A stretch of 64,000 nt of DNA from Symsagittifera roscoffensis (taxonomy: Eukaryota; Xenacoelomorpha; Acoela; Convolutidae). The stretch lies in the NCBI RefSeq assembly GCF_963678635.1, contig NC_087069.1, forward strand, positions 34,927,090-34,991,089, written 5' to 3'. A model generated the notes under the pieces. That model searched no databases, had not been told where the DNA came from, and saw only the letters and a program-made list of their open reading frames with translations. The position numbers were made by a program, and so were the translations under genes. Positions 33,443 to 42,703 of the stretch are shown one piece after another (the stretch's first letter is position 1; each line of letters opens with the position of its first letter).

Positions 33443-34009
33443 TCAAGTGTTCTCATAGAAGATTTCCTGAGAGCTATGAGGGATATTTTTTCCATCAGTA
33501 AAGCTTTCTGATGATTCAGATAAACGAGGGATATCAGGAGGACGGGGAGTATTATATTGTGTTGTTATATTTTGGTGGCGGCGGCCAAAGTCATTTGCGA
33601 GACTAGTATTAGGACGTATACTGCGGCTAAGTAGGCGGCGGTGGCCATAACTACTAGATTGACTAGTTGAAGGATTAGGGGTTTTATCAACAGGATAGGG
33701 GGTTGAACTTCGAATAGGTCTAAGATTCTGGTCAACCGCAGTCGCATCGAACAAAGTTCTTAGATGCATGGTTTCTCTGCCTGAATCTAATGAGTGTTCA
33801 TGAACAATGGTTTTATTTTGATCCTCATTTGTAGGGGTATGATCAGTCATTTGCTGATAACCATTGTTGACTACTGGCCAAAGCTGGTATTGTAGATTTT
33901 CAACCTTTTTAGGTTTATTGAAAGAGTGGATTTGATGATTTGTTATATGATCATAAAAATCACTTGAAAATAAATCACTAGAGTACTCCTGTAGTAGCTT
34001 GGGCTTTTG
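33443..34009 (-). CDS. C-terminal extension of Pol or separate accessory ORF
   Basis: The frame after the 34010 stop stays open for 188 codons in phase with integrase. ATG at 33850 starts MTDHTPTNEDQNK and a Ser/Thr/Pro/Arg-rich, presumably disordered tail (PNPSTSQSSSYGHRRLLSR). It may be the true Pol end behind a nonsense mutation, or an independent product. No family recognised. Confidence 0.5.
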   Translation of the reverse strand, partial: QKPKLLQEYSSDLFSSDFYDHITNHQIHSFNKPKKVENLQYQLWPVVNNGYQQMTDHTPTNEDQNKTIVHEHSLDSGRETMHLRTLFDATAVDQNLRPIRSSTPYPVDKTPNPSTSQSSSYGHRRLLSRSIRPNTSLANDFGRRHQNITTQYNTPRPPDIPRLSESSESFTDGKNIPHSSQEIFYENT

Positions 34010-35740
34010 TTATTCTTTAGGAAAGTATTCAACAATATGATTGCGGTGGACAATCTTTTTTTCGTTAGTGAAATCCTTTTGAATTGCGTATGCTACTTCC
34101 GTGATTTTTTCAATTACGGTGTAAGGTCCAGATCTCAAATTCAAAAGCTTTTGACTTTTCAATAGTGGTTTGGATCTATTTTCTAGTAACACTTTTGTGC
34201 CTTCTTTTATAGGCCGTCCTAATTTAAATTGATTTCGGAACATGTGGGCCTTATTAGTGATGCGGCGGCAATGGGTATAGGTGTTACTATAAATCAACTT
34301 AAAATCTTTTTCACTTTTTAGTTTTTCGGCGGAAATTTGATTTTTTAGAAATCTATCCATGGTCTCATTGTTTGACTTATGCTCGGTATGAGAATGATTT
34401 TCGAGACCAGCGCAAAAATCAGAGGTACATCATTTGTTTTGGTCGCGGTAGAGGCCTAATTTAAGGCTAAGGGGAACCTGAGGTTTTATGCCAAAGACAA
34501 TCTCATATGGAGTGTAACCTGTACTTGAATTAATGGCATTGTTATGTGCAAAAGCAAATTTATTTGTTAATTCAGACCAGTTTGAGCCTGAGGTACTCAA
34601 GAAATGTCGAAAGTACTGGGTTAAATGTTTATTCTGGACTTCAACTTTTCCGTTAGTCCAAGGCGAGTAAGTAGTTCTTGGCCTCAGGGTTATTCCCAAT
34701 TCAGAGGACCAATGAGCAAAGTCATTACTCATGAATGCACTTCCATTATCATGAATAATTTGTTGTGGAATACCAAATGTTGTGATGTATTTCTCTAAGA
34801 GCTTAATAGTTTCCTTAGAGTCTGCATGGGTGCATGGATATACTTGAAGATATCTAGAGAAGGCATCTATCACAACTAAGCAAAAGTTTTTGCCGTGACT
34901 TGATGGTCTAAGTGGACCTTTATGATCAATGTGGATCGTTTTCATTGGGATTGTTTCTAATTGTCCCCATTGTTGTAATGGAGCTTCATTCAGGTCTTTT
35001 CGCTTAGGTTTATTTTTCTGACATTGTAGGCAATCATGAAGAAGCATGTTGACCCATTTATAGAGTCCGGGCCAATAGAAATATCTTTTGATTATTTCCA
35101 AAGTTTTTGTTTCGCCGTGGTGACCGCTAAGAGGATGCTTGTGAGCTAACTCAAAGCAGTTTAGCACTAGGGAGATGGGTAAGCAAATTTTTGGACTCTT
35201 AGTATAGTCATCATTATATTCATTAATACATAGAAGATCATGTTGGTTTTCAATGAATAATAATTCAAACTGCCTGATATAGGCTTTTAATCCTTTTTCT
35301 TCACGATAAGGATTTTTTTTGTTTCTTTCTGGCTTTTCGTTTTGCTTTATGCAATTTTTGATATCTATGATTACAGTATCGTTACACTGCTCTTGCATAA
35401 TTGTTTCAACGTCTAAATTTGCTTCTTTAGCAAAGTCGGTCATTTTTGCTATCAGTTCAAGAGAATCTGATTTATTCTCTTCAGATTGGAGACTTAGGGG
35501 TTCAATTAACTTCAAAGATCTTGTTTTGGTTGCAAAATCTTTTTTTGCTTTAACCAAGTCGTTGAGAAGGTTGTTCTCAACATTGCCTTCATATTAGTCA
35601 AGCCATTCTGAATTTTCCAAAGGATCATCAAGTGCAGATACTTCATCTGGAATTTCTTCATAAATGTTTTGATCGTTCATATCTGGTATAGATAGTCGTT
35701 TGATTTGATTGAATTGTTTGCCAAATCGGAAGAAATCTGT
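34010..35740 (-). pseudogene. pol: Integrase
   Basis: 35557-34430 has the HHCC zinc domain (H-x3-H at HPLSGHH, C-x2-C at DCLQCQ), and the catalytic D-D-E: HIDHKGPL, IHDNGSAF, and KVEVQNKHL, all present. After a TGA at 34430 the same frame continues with the C-terminal DNA-binding part (GTKVLLENR, LRSGPYTVIEK) to a TAA at 34010. Upstream, the RNase H-integrase linker has one stop at about 35595. The catalytic core itself looks intact. Confidence 0.88.
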
Positions 35741-37300
35741 TATATTCTGAATTGCACCACAAGATTCCTGCTGAAGTCTCCTCTGTCACTTATGTTGATT
35801 AATTTCTTTTTTCCGCCTTGCACTTGAGCAATGACTGGATAGCAATCGTTTTGAAATATGTTATCATCTTTGTGGAGTACTGAATAACATATTTGTTCTC
35901 CATTGTCTAGGATGAGCTTTATATCATTTGGAATGGTTTTGTGTTCAAGTTGATGATATCTTTTGATATCAGCGATGGGCACATTTCGGCTCAATAAGTC
36001 AGGAAAGGCTAGGTTTGAACCTGGGGTATAGATTATTTTCAAATTGTTGAATTTTGTCAATAAGACTTGATATTTGAAAAATCTATGAGAAAGTTGTCCT
36101 TTTCTGGACCATAAGAAGAGAATAGGTCTGTGATCACAATATAGGTATAGAGGAAAGGGTGAACCTATAATGTAGAATTCGTAGGTTTGCAAAGCAGATA
36201 TTATTCCACATAATTCACGATGTTGAGTAGACATTTTCTGCTCAGCTTTATCAAAGACTCTAGAATTGGCAGAAACAATTCTTTTTCCTTCAGGAAAGTC
36301 TTGGATGAGTATACACCCGGTTCCTACGTTTGAGGAGTCGGCGTGAATGTGAAATGGGTAGTTTACATTAGGTATGGCATTTGAAATATCATGACAGAAT
36401 TTGTCTTTCAGTTTTTGAAAAACTTCTTCATGGCATGGTAGCCATTGAAACTTATCACTACTGTTTGCCAGTTCATATAGACATTTTGCGTCCACATGAA
36501 AATTGATGATGTATGTGCTGTAGAATCCCATGACACCTAATACTCCTAGAACTTCTGTTTTTGATTCAGGGGATTTCAATTTTGTTATGTCATCAATTCG
36601 TGAAGCGATTGGGGAAAGACCATCTTTAGAGACAATGTGGCCTAGAAATTTAATTTTTCTTAGGAAGAAAAAGGTTTTGTCAGGGGCAGCTTTTAAGTTG
36701 GCCTTCCGTAAAAGAGAATGATATTCTCGAATTGTGTCAAACATTTCATTTTTACTTTGACTCTGTAACAGAGTGTCGTATATGTAAGTAATTGCTTTTT
36801 TTTCTTTAATGAGGGGTCCGAAGGCATATCTCATTAGTTTACTGAAGAATTTTGGAAGTGGTTTCAAACCATAGAAACCAACTTGTTAGGTATATTGTCT
36901 ACCTCCTACAATAAAGCTTGTTAATTTCTGGGCCTCATCTGTTAGAGGTACTTGATGGTAGGCGCAAGAGAGATCACTACTTGTGAAGTATGATCCGTTT
37001 ATTCGGGTCATGAGAACTTGTAGTGGTTCTAATGGCCAACTACTATTGCTAGTATCTGTGATTGACTTTAGATACCCAGCATCCAAGACCAACATAACGT
37101 AGTCTTTTTTTGGAAGAATGATGACTGGATTTACGAACCATGAGCTCATATCATCTTTTTCATTTAGTTCTCTGACTATGCCTGCTTGGATTAATTCATC
37201 CTTTAACTTGTCCAATTTATCTCTTAGATGGACTGGGATTTTACTCGGTCGTTGTTTTTTGAACGTTGCGTCCTTTTTGAGTGGTATATGGAATTTATGT
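35740..37300 (-). pseudogene. pol: Reverse transcriptase and RNase H
   Basis: RT fingers/palm at 37230-36890 (NPVIILPKKD, SSDLSCAYHQVPL), then a TAA at about 36889 just before the F-Y-G-L-K segment. The catalytic box reads YIYD at about 36788 where Y-x-D-D is expected, so one metal-binding Asp is lost by a single base change. RNase H follows (IHADSSNVGTGCIL, STQHRELCGIISAL, LYCDHRPI), then PGSNLAFPDLLSR. The frame shifts near 35745. Two separate lesions make this RT inactive. Confidence 0.88.
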
Positions 37301-39058
37301 TTTTTTTTCCAATATCATATTTGTGATGAGAATAAACATCTTGATCCTCTATCAGCATTTGAATTAGATCTGCAATTTCATCATCCGATATATCACTTTG
37401 GGTGAAATCGAAGTCAGATAACAATTTAATAGTAGTTTCGATTTTTTCCCAAGTACTACTATTGTCCTTATCAATTGAGGAGTATTGGGTAAACGTTTCG
37501 TTGACTAGAAAGGCAATTAGCCGACCATTATGTACTTTGTTTCGGTACTTTTTAAATTGTTCTTTCAAGGGAGGCCTGCAAAGGTTCGTTGCATCATTAG
37601 AAAAGTCGGTCGCTATTTCGTTTTCGTTTTTGCATACTTTGACTATATCTGAACCAATTTGTTCAAATATTTCTAATACATTCTCTGTATCAAACACTTC
37701 AAGGGCAGGCATGTCCTTGATTTCTTGTCCTGAAACATAGACAAATATAGTAATTCCAGAATGTTGGAATACATCGACAATGATTTTGGAAACTTCTTCC
37801 CAATTCATTTTATCTAAGCCACAAGCAATTTTGGGCATTGCGATAGATCGAATGTTATTTGCTATAGCATGATCTTTCATTTCGGACAAGGTATTGAATA
37901 TAGCGTCGTAAGTGGGTTTTTGAAAGTACCTCTGTTTGGTAATCAGGTTATATATGATTTGTCCAGATTTTGGATCAGTGAAGATGAGAATATCGTTAAT
38001 GTTAGCATGTATTGAGTTACAAAAGTGTCGTAGCTCATGATACCTTTTGCTAATTGATTCAGCAAATCCTTTTTTCATTGCTCTATCTGCAGAGATTGTA
38101 TGGGCAATGGGCATATTCGATTCGAATATGGACCTTTTTTCGAAGTCTACATATTGTAGACAGGGGCCGGATAATTGAGTATTGCTTTCCTGTGTTGTAT
38201 TGACAACAGTGTTCAGCATGAAACAGCTATCGAATTCTGAATTTTCATTTAAAATTCTCGTTGTGAACTCATCACAATCGTGGATAGCAAATTTTTTATC
38301 CTCGTATCCTTGAAAATCAGTTACTGCATAGCCTAGTACACACTTGTTTAGTGTGACAGGATGATCTTTCTGATTCTCAATTAGGATAGGTAGGCTTTGC
38401 TCAATTTGAGTACAAACTGTATTAATGAGAACCAATTCGGTTTTGGTTGTATTTTTATGAGGCAGGAATGTAGTCCCTTTTTCGAAGTATGAATTTGGTT
38501 CAGCCAAGTGTTTGTATAAGTATGTAGAGCGTGCTGGAATGAACAAGGGTTCTTTCAAGTTAAGTGAGACCATTTTTGAAACGTTAGGATATTCTTTATC
38601 GTTGTTCATCAACCCGTATGATATTACACCTTTTGATTTGAGCTCAACTGCTAGGATATCAAAGTAGAGAGCTTTTAAGAAAAGATGACAAAAGTCTACT
38701 CCTAACAAATTAGCAGTCTTTTCTTCAGTTATCCACACTTTGTGGTTAGATGGATATTTTCCATCAGTGTCGAAAAAAGATTGAATAGCTTTATGGCCAA
38801 ACATACGTATATCAGATCCATTATAAGTCTTTGCTTTAATTTTGGATCGGTAAATTGTAATTTTTTGACCTAATTTTTCCAATTCTTGATAAGTTGGGTA
38901 GTTTATGATACTACAAGTTGATCCTGGATCAATCATGAATTCAATTTCAAGTCTACTATTATTATTTTTGTCTCCGGTGGCAAAATGATATAAGCTAAGA
39001 TATATCCTTGATTTAGGATTACTATCATCGCTTGGTTTCGGAGACTTTAATAGTTTAA
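37224..39058 (-). CDS. pol: Protease plus macrodomain segment of Pol
   Basis: Entered by -1 shift from gag. An aspartic protease motif MIDPGSTCSI (38936) opens the conserved part. After a spacer comes a macrodomain (38115-37728) with AHTISADRAMKKGFA, an IIYNLITKQR strand and PKIACGLDKMNWEEV. It resembles the TARG1/OARD1 branch of ADP-ribosylglutamate hydrolases, and the Lys of ITK and the Asp of CGLD correspond to that enzyme's two catalytic residues. No other Ty3/gypsy protease-RT spacer I know is filled this way. The frame is free of stops until 37224, just past a second slippery site. Confidence 0.85.
37299..37305 (-). promoter_or_regulatory. Second -1 heptamer A AAA AAC (macrodomain-RT)
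   Basis: Nine A residues followed by C, read as GGA AAA AAA AAC in the protease-macrodomain frame. A -1 slip enters the RT frame, which is open from there. It may be programmed or a homopolymer indel mutation. Confidence 0.55.
37728..38115 (-). CDS. Macrodomain (TARG1/OARD1-like) within Pol
   Basis: About 130 residues. Conserved landmarks in order: A-H-x-I-S-A-D near the ADP-ribose adenine site, M-K-K-G-F-A loop, Y-N-L-I-T-K, K-P-T-Y, M-P-K-I-A-C-G-L-D, N-W-E-E-V, and a terminal I-x-I-F-V-Y strand. Family knowledge: such domains bind ADP-ribose and can remove it from acidic side chains. Inference: the element may reverse host ADP-ribosylation. All landmarks are intact in this copy. Confidence 0.88.
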
Positions 39059-40450
39059 AGGAAAGAAATCAGTGATAGCATCACAGTAATTGACTTCTTC
39101 CTCAACCCAGTGGGTAATTTCTGACTGTATTTGATTCGATCTAAAATTTGGTGATTGAGATCGCGTTGAGTCTCGACTGTTATTGCTATTATAGCTTCCA
39201 GTGTTATATGGTCGACCTCTAGGGTTACTATTGAATTGCCTATTTTCTTGGCCGTAGAACTGTTTAGCAACTTGTTTATTTTCTCTGAATTTGTTTTCTC
39301 TGGGATACCTATCATCATAGGTTTGGAGTCTTTTGTTATTGAAAGACGATTGTGCATTAGCCTTTTGGAAATTGTTTCCGTTGTAGTTATAATTATGGCG
39401 AATGCCATAGTTATTTTGGCTAGGATTTGAATTGTTAGTAGTTCTGTTTTGGTTATCCCAAAACCGGTTACTTGGGTTAGGGTTACTCTGGTTAGGGAAG
39501 TTATTCGGTCTTCGATTTCGTTTATAATCAGTTTCAAATGAAACTCTTCGTTCATTTTTTGTTGTGAGCTCTTTCCGCAACATATTTACTTCGTCCTGAA
39601 CTTGCTTTTTTGAACATCTAGATATAGAATGTCCATTCATTCTACAATATTCGCAGAATCGTGTACTATTAGGTCTTCCCTTGATGTCAGGGTGACGTCG
39701 TTGAAATGAAGTCTGGTCATTGATTGCACTAACTTCTTGATTCTTGATCAATTTAGTTACTTCTTTAATTTGAGTTTCTAATGAAGTCATTTTATCTGTT
39801 GTTGACTTATTAGCAGGATCAGTAGCAACAATGAATGTTAGATCCTTAGTGATTACATGATTTGTGAATTGATCCCAATTGGCATTTGGATGCTCTATCA
39901 TGTATTCATGAGCTTTTTGTTTAAGGGCTAGAGGTCTTAGTCCCTTAATTGAGAAATCGATATACTTTTGACTTCTTTGTCTGGTTTGTATAGTTCTCTC
40001 AGCATTTTGAGCAGCTTCATCAACATGAACTGTTACATCAATACTTTCGGGCCATCCTCTATCTACAGAAGATTTAATTCTGTGGAAGTAATTTTTTATT
40101 AATTCGCCATCTTGGCGAGCTGCATTTTCAGCATCAATTCTATGTTTGAATTGATCTTGTCCGTCAGTGAATCTGTTTAGGAAGAGATCTTTGAGTTGTG
40201 CCCATGTGGTAGCATTGGTTACATTATCATTGAACCATTCAAGAGATGTATCAGTTAACAATGATCCGAATAGGGATCGTTGTCTGCTATCATAGCTGCG
40301 TCGTGCATCATTATCAGCAGGTCTTTGACCTAATGAGAAAAGAATTTTGTTTTCAACTGAATTCCAAAATGCTGTAGCATTTTGGTTCGGATCGTTTCCC
40401 GAAAATGTCATTAAAGACAAGTTGGGATGGGATATTGGGGTATCAGCCAT
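39047..40450 (-). CDS. gag: Gag polyprotein
   Basis: 467 residues from ATG at 40450. N-terminal half is the capsid region (NATAFWNSVENKILF, SLEWFNDNVTNATTWAQLKDLF, YFHRIKSSVDRGWP). A CCHC zinc knuckle (CEYCRMNGHSISRC) lies near residue 268, and the last 170 residues are Asn/Arg/Ser-rich and disordered, fit for RNA binding. The frame is intact. Two codons before the stop lies T TTA AAC, a -1 slippery site that leads into the protease frame. Gag would form the particle and package the RNA. Confidence 0.92.
   Translation of the reverse strand: MADTPISHPNLSLMTFSGNDPNQNATAFWNSVENKILFSLGQRPADNDARRSYDSRQRSLFGSLLTDTSLEWFNDNVTNATTWAQLKDLFLNRFTDGQDQFKHRIDAENAARQDGELIKNYFHRIKSSVDRGWPESIDVTVHVDEAAQNAERTIQTRQRSQKYIDFSIKGLRPLALKQKAHEYMIEHPNANWDQFTNHVITKDLTFIVATDPANKSTTDKMTSLETQIKEVTKLIKNQEVSAINDQTSFQRRHPDIKGRPNSTRFCEYCRMNGHSISRCSKKQVQDEVNMLRKELTTKNERRVSFETDYKRNRRPNNFPNQSNPNPSNRFWDNQNRTTNNSNPSQNNYGIRHNYNYNGNNFQKANAQSSFNNKRLQTYDDRYPRENKFRENKQVAKQFYGQENRQFNSNPRGRPYNTGSYNSNNSRDSTRSQSPNFRSNQIQSEITHWVEEEVNYCDAITDFFPLNY
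39053..39059 (-). promoter_or_regulatory. -1 frameshift heptamer T TTA AAC (gag-protease)
   Basis: Reads in the gag frame as CCT TTA AAC TAT TAA. Slipping back one base enters the open protease frame. This is one of the canonical X XXY YYZ heptamers known from coronaviruses and retroviruses. A downstream stimulatory structure was not worked out. Confidence 0.8.
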
Positions 40451-40654
40451 TTTATTATTTAGTTTTAAACTTTAAAAAGAAAGATAGAAAAATTTATAAA
40501 TTTGTCTAGAAAACTTAAATTTCCGATTTGGAAATTTATTACTTCTCTTTATTTGTAAGAGAAATTTCAACAATTCTCCAGTTTGAGAATTGGAATCTTT
40601 GCTTTTTTATCTCTTTTTGAGACTTAAGCAGGTTTTTGCGAATTTTTAGAAGGT

Positions 40655-40674
40655 GTGCCTCAATGGTCGCACCA
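40655..40674 (-). other. Candidate primer-binding site
   Basis: Four bases below the 5' LTR end the minus strand reads TGGTGCGACCATTGAGG, starting with the TGG expected opposite a tRNA CCA end. The tRNA was not identified. Confidence 0.5.
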
Positions 40675-40978
40675 ATTTATTAAGCTAGCAAAACTATTTA
40701 CGTCGGACAAAACGATTGCTAGGAATAAAGGGTCCTTTCTACTTTCTATCTTAGAAAGTAAATCTAAAATTCGCTGAGAAGTATTTTATTAGAAAAGAAG
40801 TTAGTATGAATTTACAGCAAGTTGCCTTTTGACTCAATATCTGTTTTAACGGTGAGATTAGATATATTTTTACTGAGAGTAGATATTATTTTAGAGATTG
40901 GTTGGGGGTGGTTGAAGAGAGTGGTGTTGGTATGAGAAGAGGATATTGTTGGGAATGAATTCCCGTAGTTTTGAGCTT

Positions 40979-40987
40979 CTATTTATA
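40979..40987 (-). promoter_or_regulatory. LTR TATA box
   Basis: TATAAATAG on the minus strand, about 330 bp inside the 5' LTR and conserved in the other LTR. Confidence 0.75.
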
Positions 40988-41093
40988 CTCAGATGGGGAA
41001 ATCACGCCACTTTTCGTATCAAATGAGAAGTTACTTCTTACTTCGTATTCTCTATTCGTACATTCGTTTTTTACGAGAAGAAGGTTTCGTATG

Positions 41094-41108
41094 CTCGTAT
41101 TTTACGAG
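41094..41108. promoter_or_regulatory. U3 palindrome CTCGTATTTTACGAG
   Basis: Perfect 6-bp arms around TTT, about 110 bp upstream of the TATA box. A variant TTCG-TTTTTTACGAGA lies about 30 bp beyond, and ATTATTC...GAATAGT flanks it. A plausible site for a dimeric activator; also present in the 3' LTR. Confidence 0.5.
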
Positions 41109-41313
41109 AGGAATCGTTATTATTCGCATTGAACGAGAATAGTCGTTTCAATTCTCAATGCTTAAAACGTTATACGAATTATTCCAATAGCATTTCCCTT
41201 CCTTTTGCAAGGGAATAAAAACATATTTCTTTTGTGGTGGCGGCGGCGTCACATTTTGTGAACGCAATAAAATAATTCATGTTTCTGTTTCTATTTGAAA
41301 TCAGAACAAGTAT

Positions 41314-41751
41314 AGGACCAAAAACAACAAAAAAAGAGAAAAATTGGCGTGAACAATTTTTTAAGAAACTTTCCTATAAAAACGAAAAAATCAAACTTTC
41401 GAAGTTTTCCTGAAGAAAAAGGACAATAAAACAAAAAGAGATTTGTATAATGGTTTGTATTACGTTCATGGACGCTTACATCACGTTCAATCAAACTCAA
41501 CTTTAAGACTCGTAGTTGGTATCAAGGTCACTTTTGATTGACATTTTGTCTAGCCCGCTGCCAGACATCCTAACTAGCACAATTCACGTAAATAATCAGA
41601 TTCGCTATTTAGAATAACAAATCTCAGCCTTTACATTAGCTATGAACATATGTACGATTTTAGCAAAGGTGAAAAACTTCAAATGAGTTTTAAAAAAATT
41701 CAAAAAATTGAGGTTAAAAACGAAAAAATTTGGAAAGTTTTCTGGATTTAC
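41314..41751. other. Intron sequence beside the 5' LTR
   Basis: AT-rich, nothing recognised apart from the donor at 41751. Confidence 0.5.
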
Positions 41752-41961
41752 CTGAACAAATCAACTGTCCATCTGATATAATAGCAATTCTATCTCCCAA
41801 CACATCAGCCTCGTCCATGAAATGAGTGCTGAGAATAATAGTTCTTCCCTCTTTGTACTTTGTGAGTAGTTCCCAGATGCCCCTTCTGCTATGTGGATCC
41901 ACGCCTGCTGTTGGTTCGTCTAAGATGACTGTTTTGTTGTCTCCGATGAACGAAATGGCAA
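41752..41961 (-). CDS. ABCA exon: NBD1 Walker B / H-loop
   Basis: 210-bp exon coding the second half of NBD1: Walker [15 protein letters not shown]-loop, and the H-loop region STHFMDEAD. Acceptor CCATTTTAG, donor TTCAG/GTAAAT, both phase 1. It splices to the exon at 3303 across 38.4 kb. Catalytic residues are intact, so the nucleotide-binding site looks functional. Confidence 0.92.
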
Positions 41962-42175
41962 CTAAAATGGAAAAAAAACTACATTCGTTAATTTTGTAGA
42001 GCCAGCCAAATAAAACCTTTTGAGAGTTGCTTCAACACCATGTTAGGTAAACCAGGATAAAACTTTCTCGGCGGGCATAATTAAAAAAAAACAGACCAAA
42101 AAAGACATTTTCAGGCATTTTTGGAAAACTTTGAACATACAATCATGTTTTTTGGCGCGCACTTCACCTCAATTT

Positions 42176-42307
42176 ATTTAATTTTGTAGCCAAAAATGGA
42201 TATCTCGAAAAATTACAAAGAGGTCATCCTTAAGGTCGGCAAGGGTTCGAATCCCTGAAAGGAAAAGACGTTCAACCCCCCCCCCCCTCCCCACTAAATT
42301 CGCCCCT
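42176..42307. repeat. Partial hAT-type MITE
   Basis: Resembles 43255-43385: ...AAAAATGGATATCTCGAAAAA..., GGTTCGAATCCCTGA, poly-C, and ...CTAAATTCGCCCCTGAG end. Only the 3' part of the family is present. Confidence 0.7.
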
Positions 42308-42505
42308 GAGCACATGTAAGTTTTATACCTAGTAATGAATCTCTCGACTTTTGCACAAAGGGGTAAACAGTTGAAGAGATCCCCTAAATTTTTATAGGTA
42401 TGCCGTTCTCATGCTAGAATGATCAATGACCGGTGATGATAAACTGAAGTCCGAACCCAATATTCTATACCCTGTAAGGAATGAAGGGAAACATTTTTTT
42501 TTCAC

Positions 42506-42703
42506 CTGACAACTTTCGTTTCATGCCTCCGGACAAGTTCTTGCTGTAGTCGCTGGCCTTATGAGTCAGACTGAGGTCGAACAGGAGTGCTATGGCCATG
42601 CGCTCTATGTCTTCAGGCGACTTCCCCCTTAGCTTGCCGTAGAACTGCATGTGTTCCAGCACTGTCAGTTTGTCGAACAGCACATTGTATTGAGGACACA
42701 TTC
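42506..42703 (-). CDS. ABCA exon: NBD1 Q-loop to signature
   Basis: 198-bp exon encoding the NBD1 Q-loop (MCPQYNVLFD), helical subdomain and the ABC signature LSGGMKRKLS. Acceptor CTTACAG, donor GTCAG/GTGAAA, phase 1 at both ends. It follows the exon at 43812-44030 through a GC-AG intron. Confidence 0.92.

Larger units (their letters stand above)
27676..41308 (-). mobile_element. Env-bearing Ty3/gypsy retrovirus-like element with macrodomain and accessory ORFs
   Basis: 13.6-kb element with LTRs of 625 and 630 bp, flanked by AGTAT (41309-41313) and GGTAT (27671-27675), a 5-bp duplication with one mismatch. Order in the sense strand: 5' LTR, primer-binding site, gag, protease-macrodomain, RT/RNase H, integrase, Pol tail, [antisense gene], env/accessory leader exon, env, accessory ORF, 3' LTR. 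LTRs differ at about eight positions plus two small indels, so insertion is recent, yet several coding lesions have accrued. Relation to the Tor elements of Oikopleura is suggested by the env plus overall layout, not proven. Confidence 0.93.
40679..41308 (-). repeat. 5' LTR
   Basis: 630 bp. Starts TGTTCTG at 41308 and ends near GCTTAAT at 40679. U3 has palindromic CTCGTATTTTACGAG (41094-41108). TATAAATAG lies at 40979-40987 on the minus strand and AATAAA at 40785-40790, so transcription should begin near 40950 and R/U5 fill the rest. Confidence 0.93.
3304..41751 (-). other. 38.4-kb ABCA intron filled with nested transposons
   Basis: Intron between the NBD1 Walker B exon and the large TMD2/NBD2 exon, with a GTAAAT donor and TTTTCAG acceptor in matching phase 1. 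All sequence in between can be assigned to retroelements, DNA transposons, repeats or unrecognised AT-rich filler; no host exon was recognised in it. Confidence 0.9.

Noticed and set aside
42230..42265. tRNA-like B box (GGTTCGAATCC)
   Set aside because: The motif is part of the MITE family (also GGTCGAATCCC at 43327) and no cloverleaf can be drawn around it.
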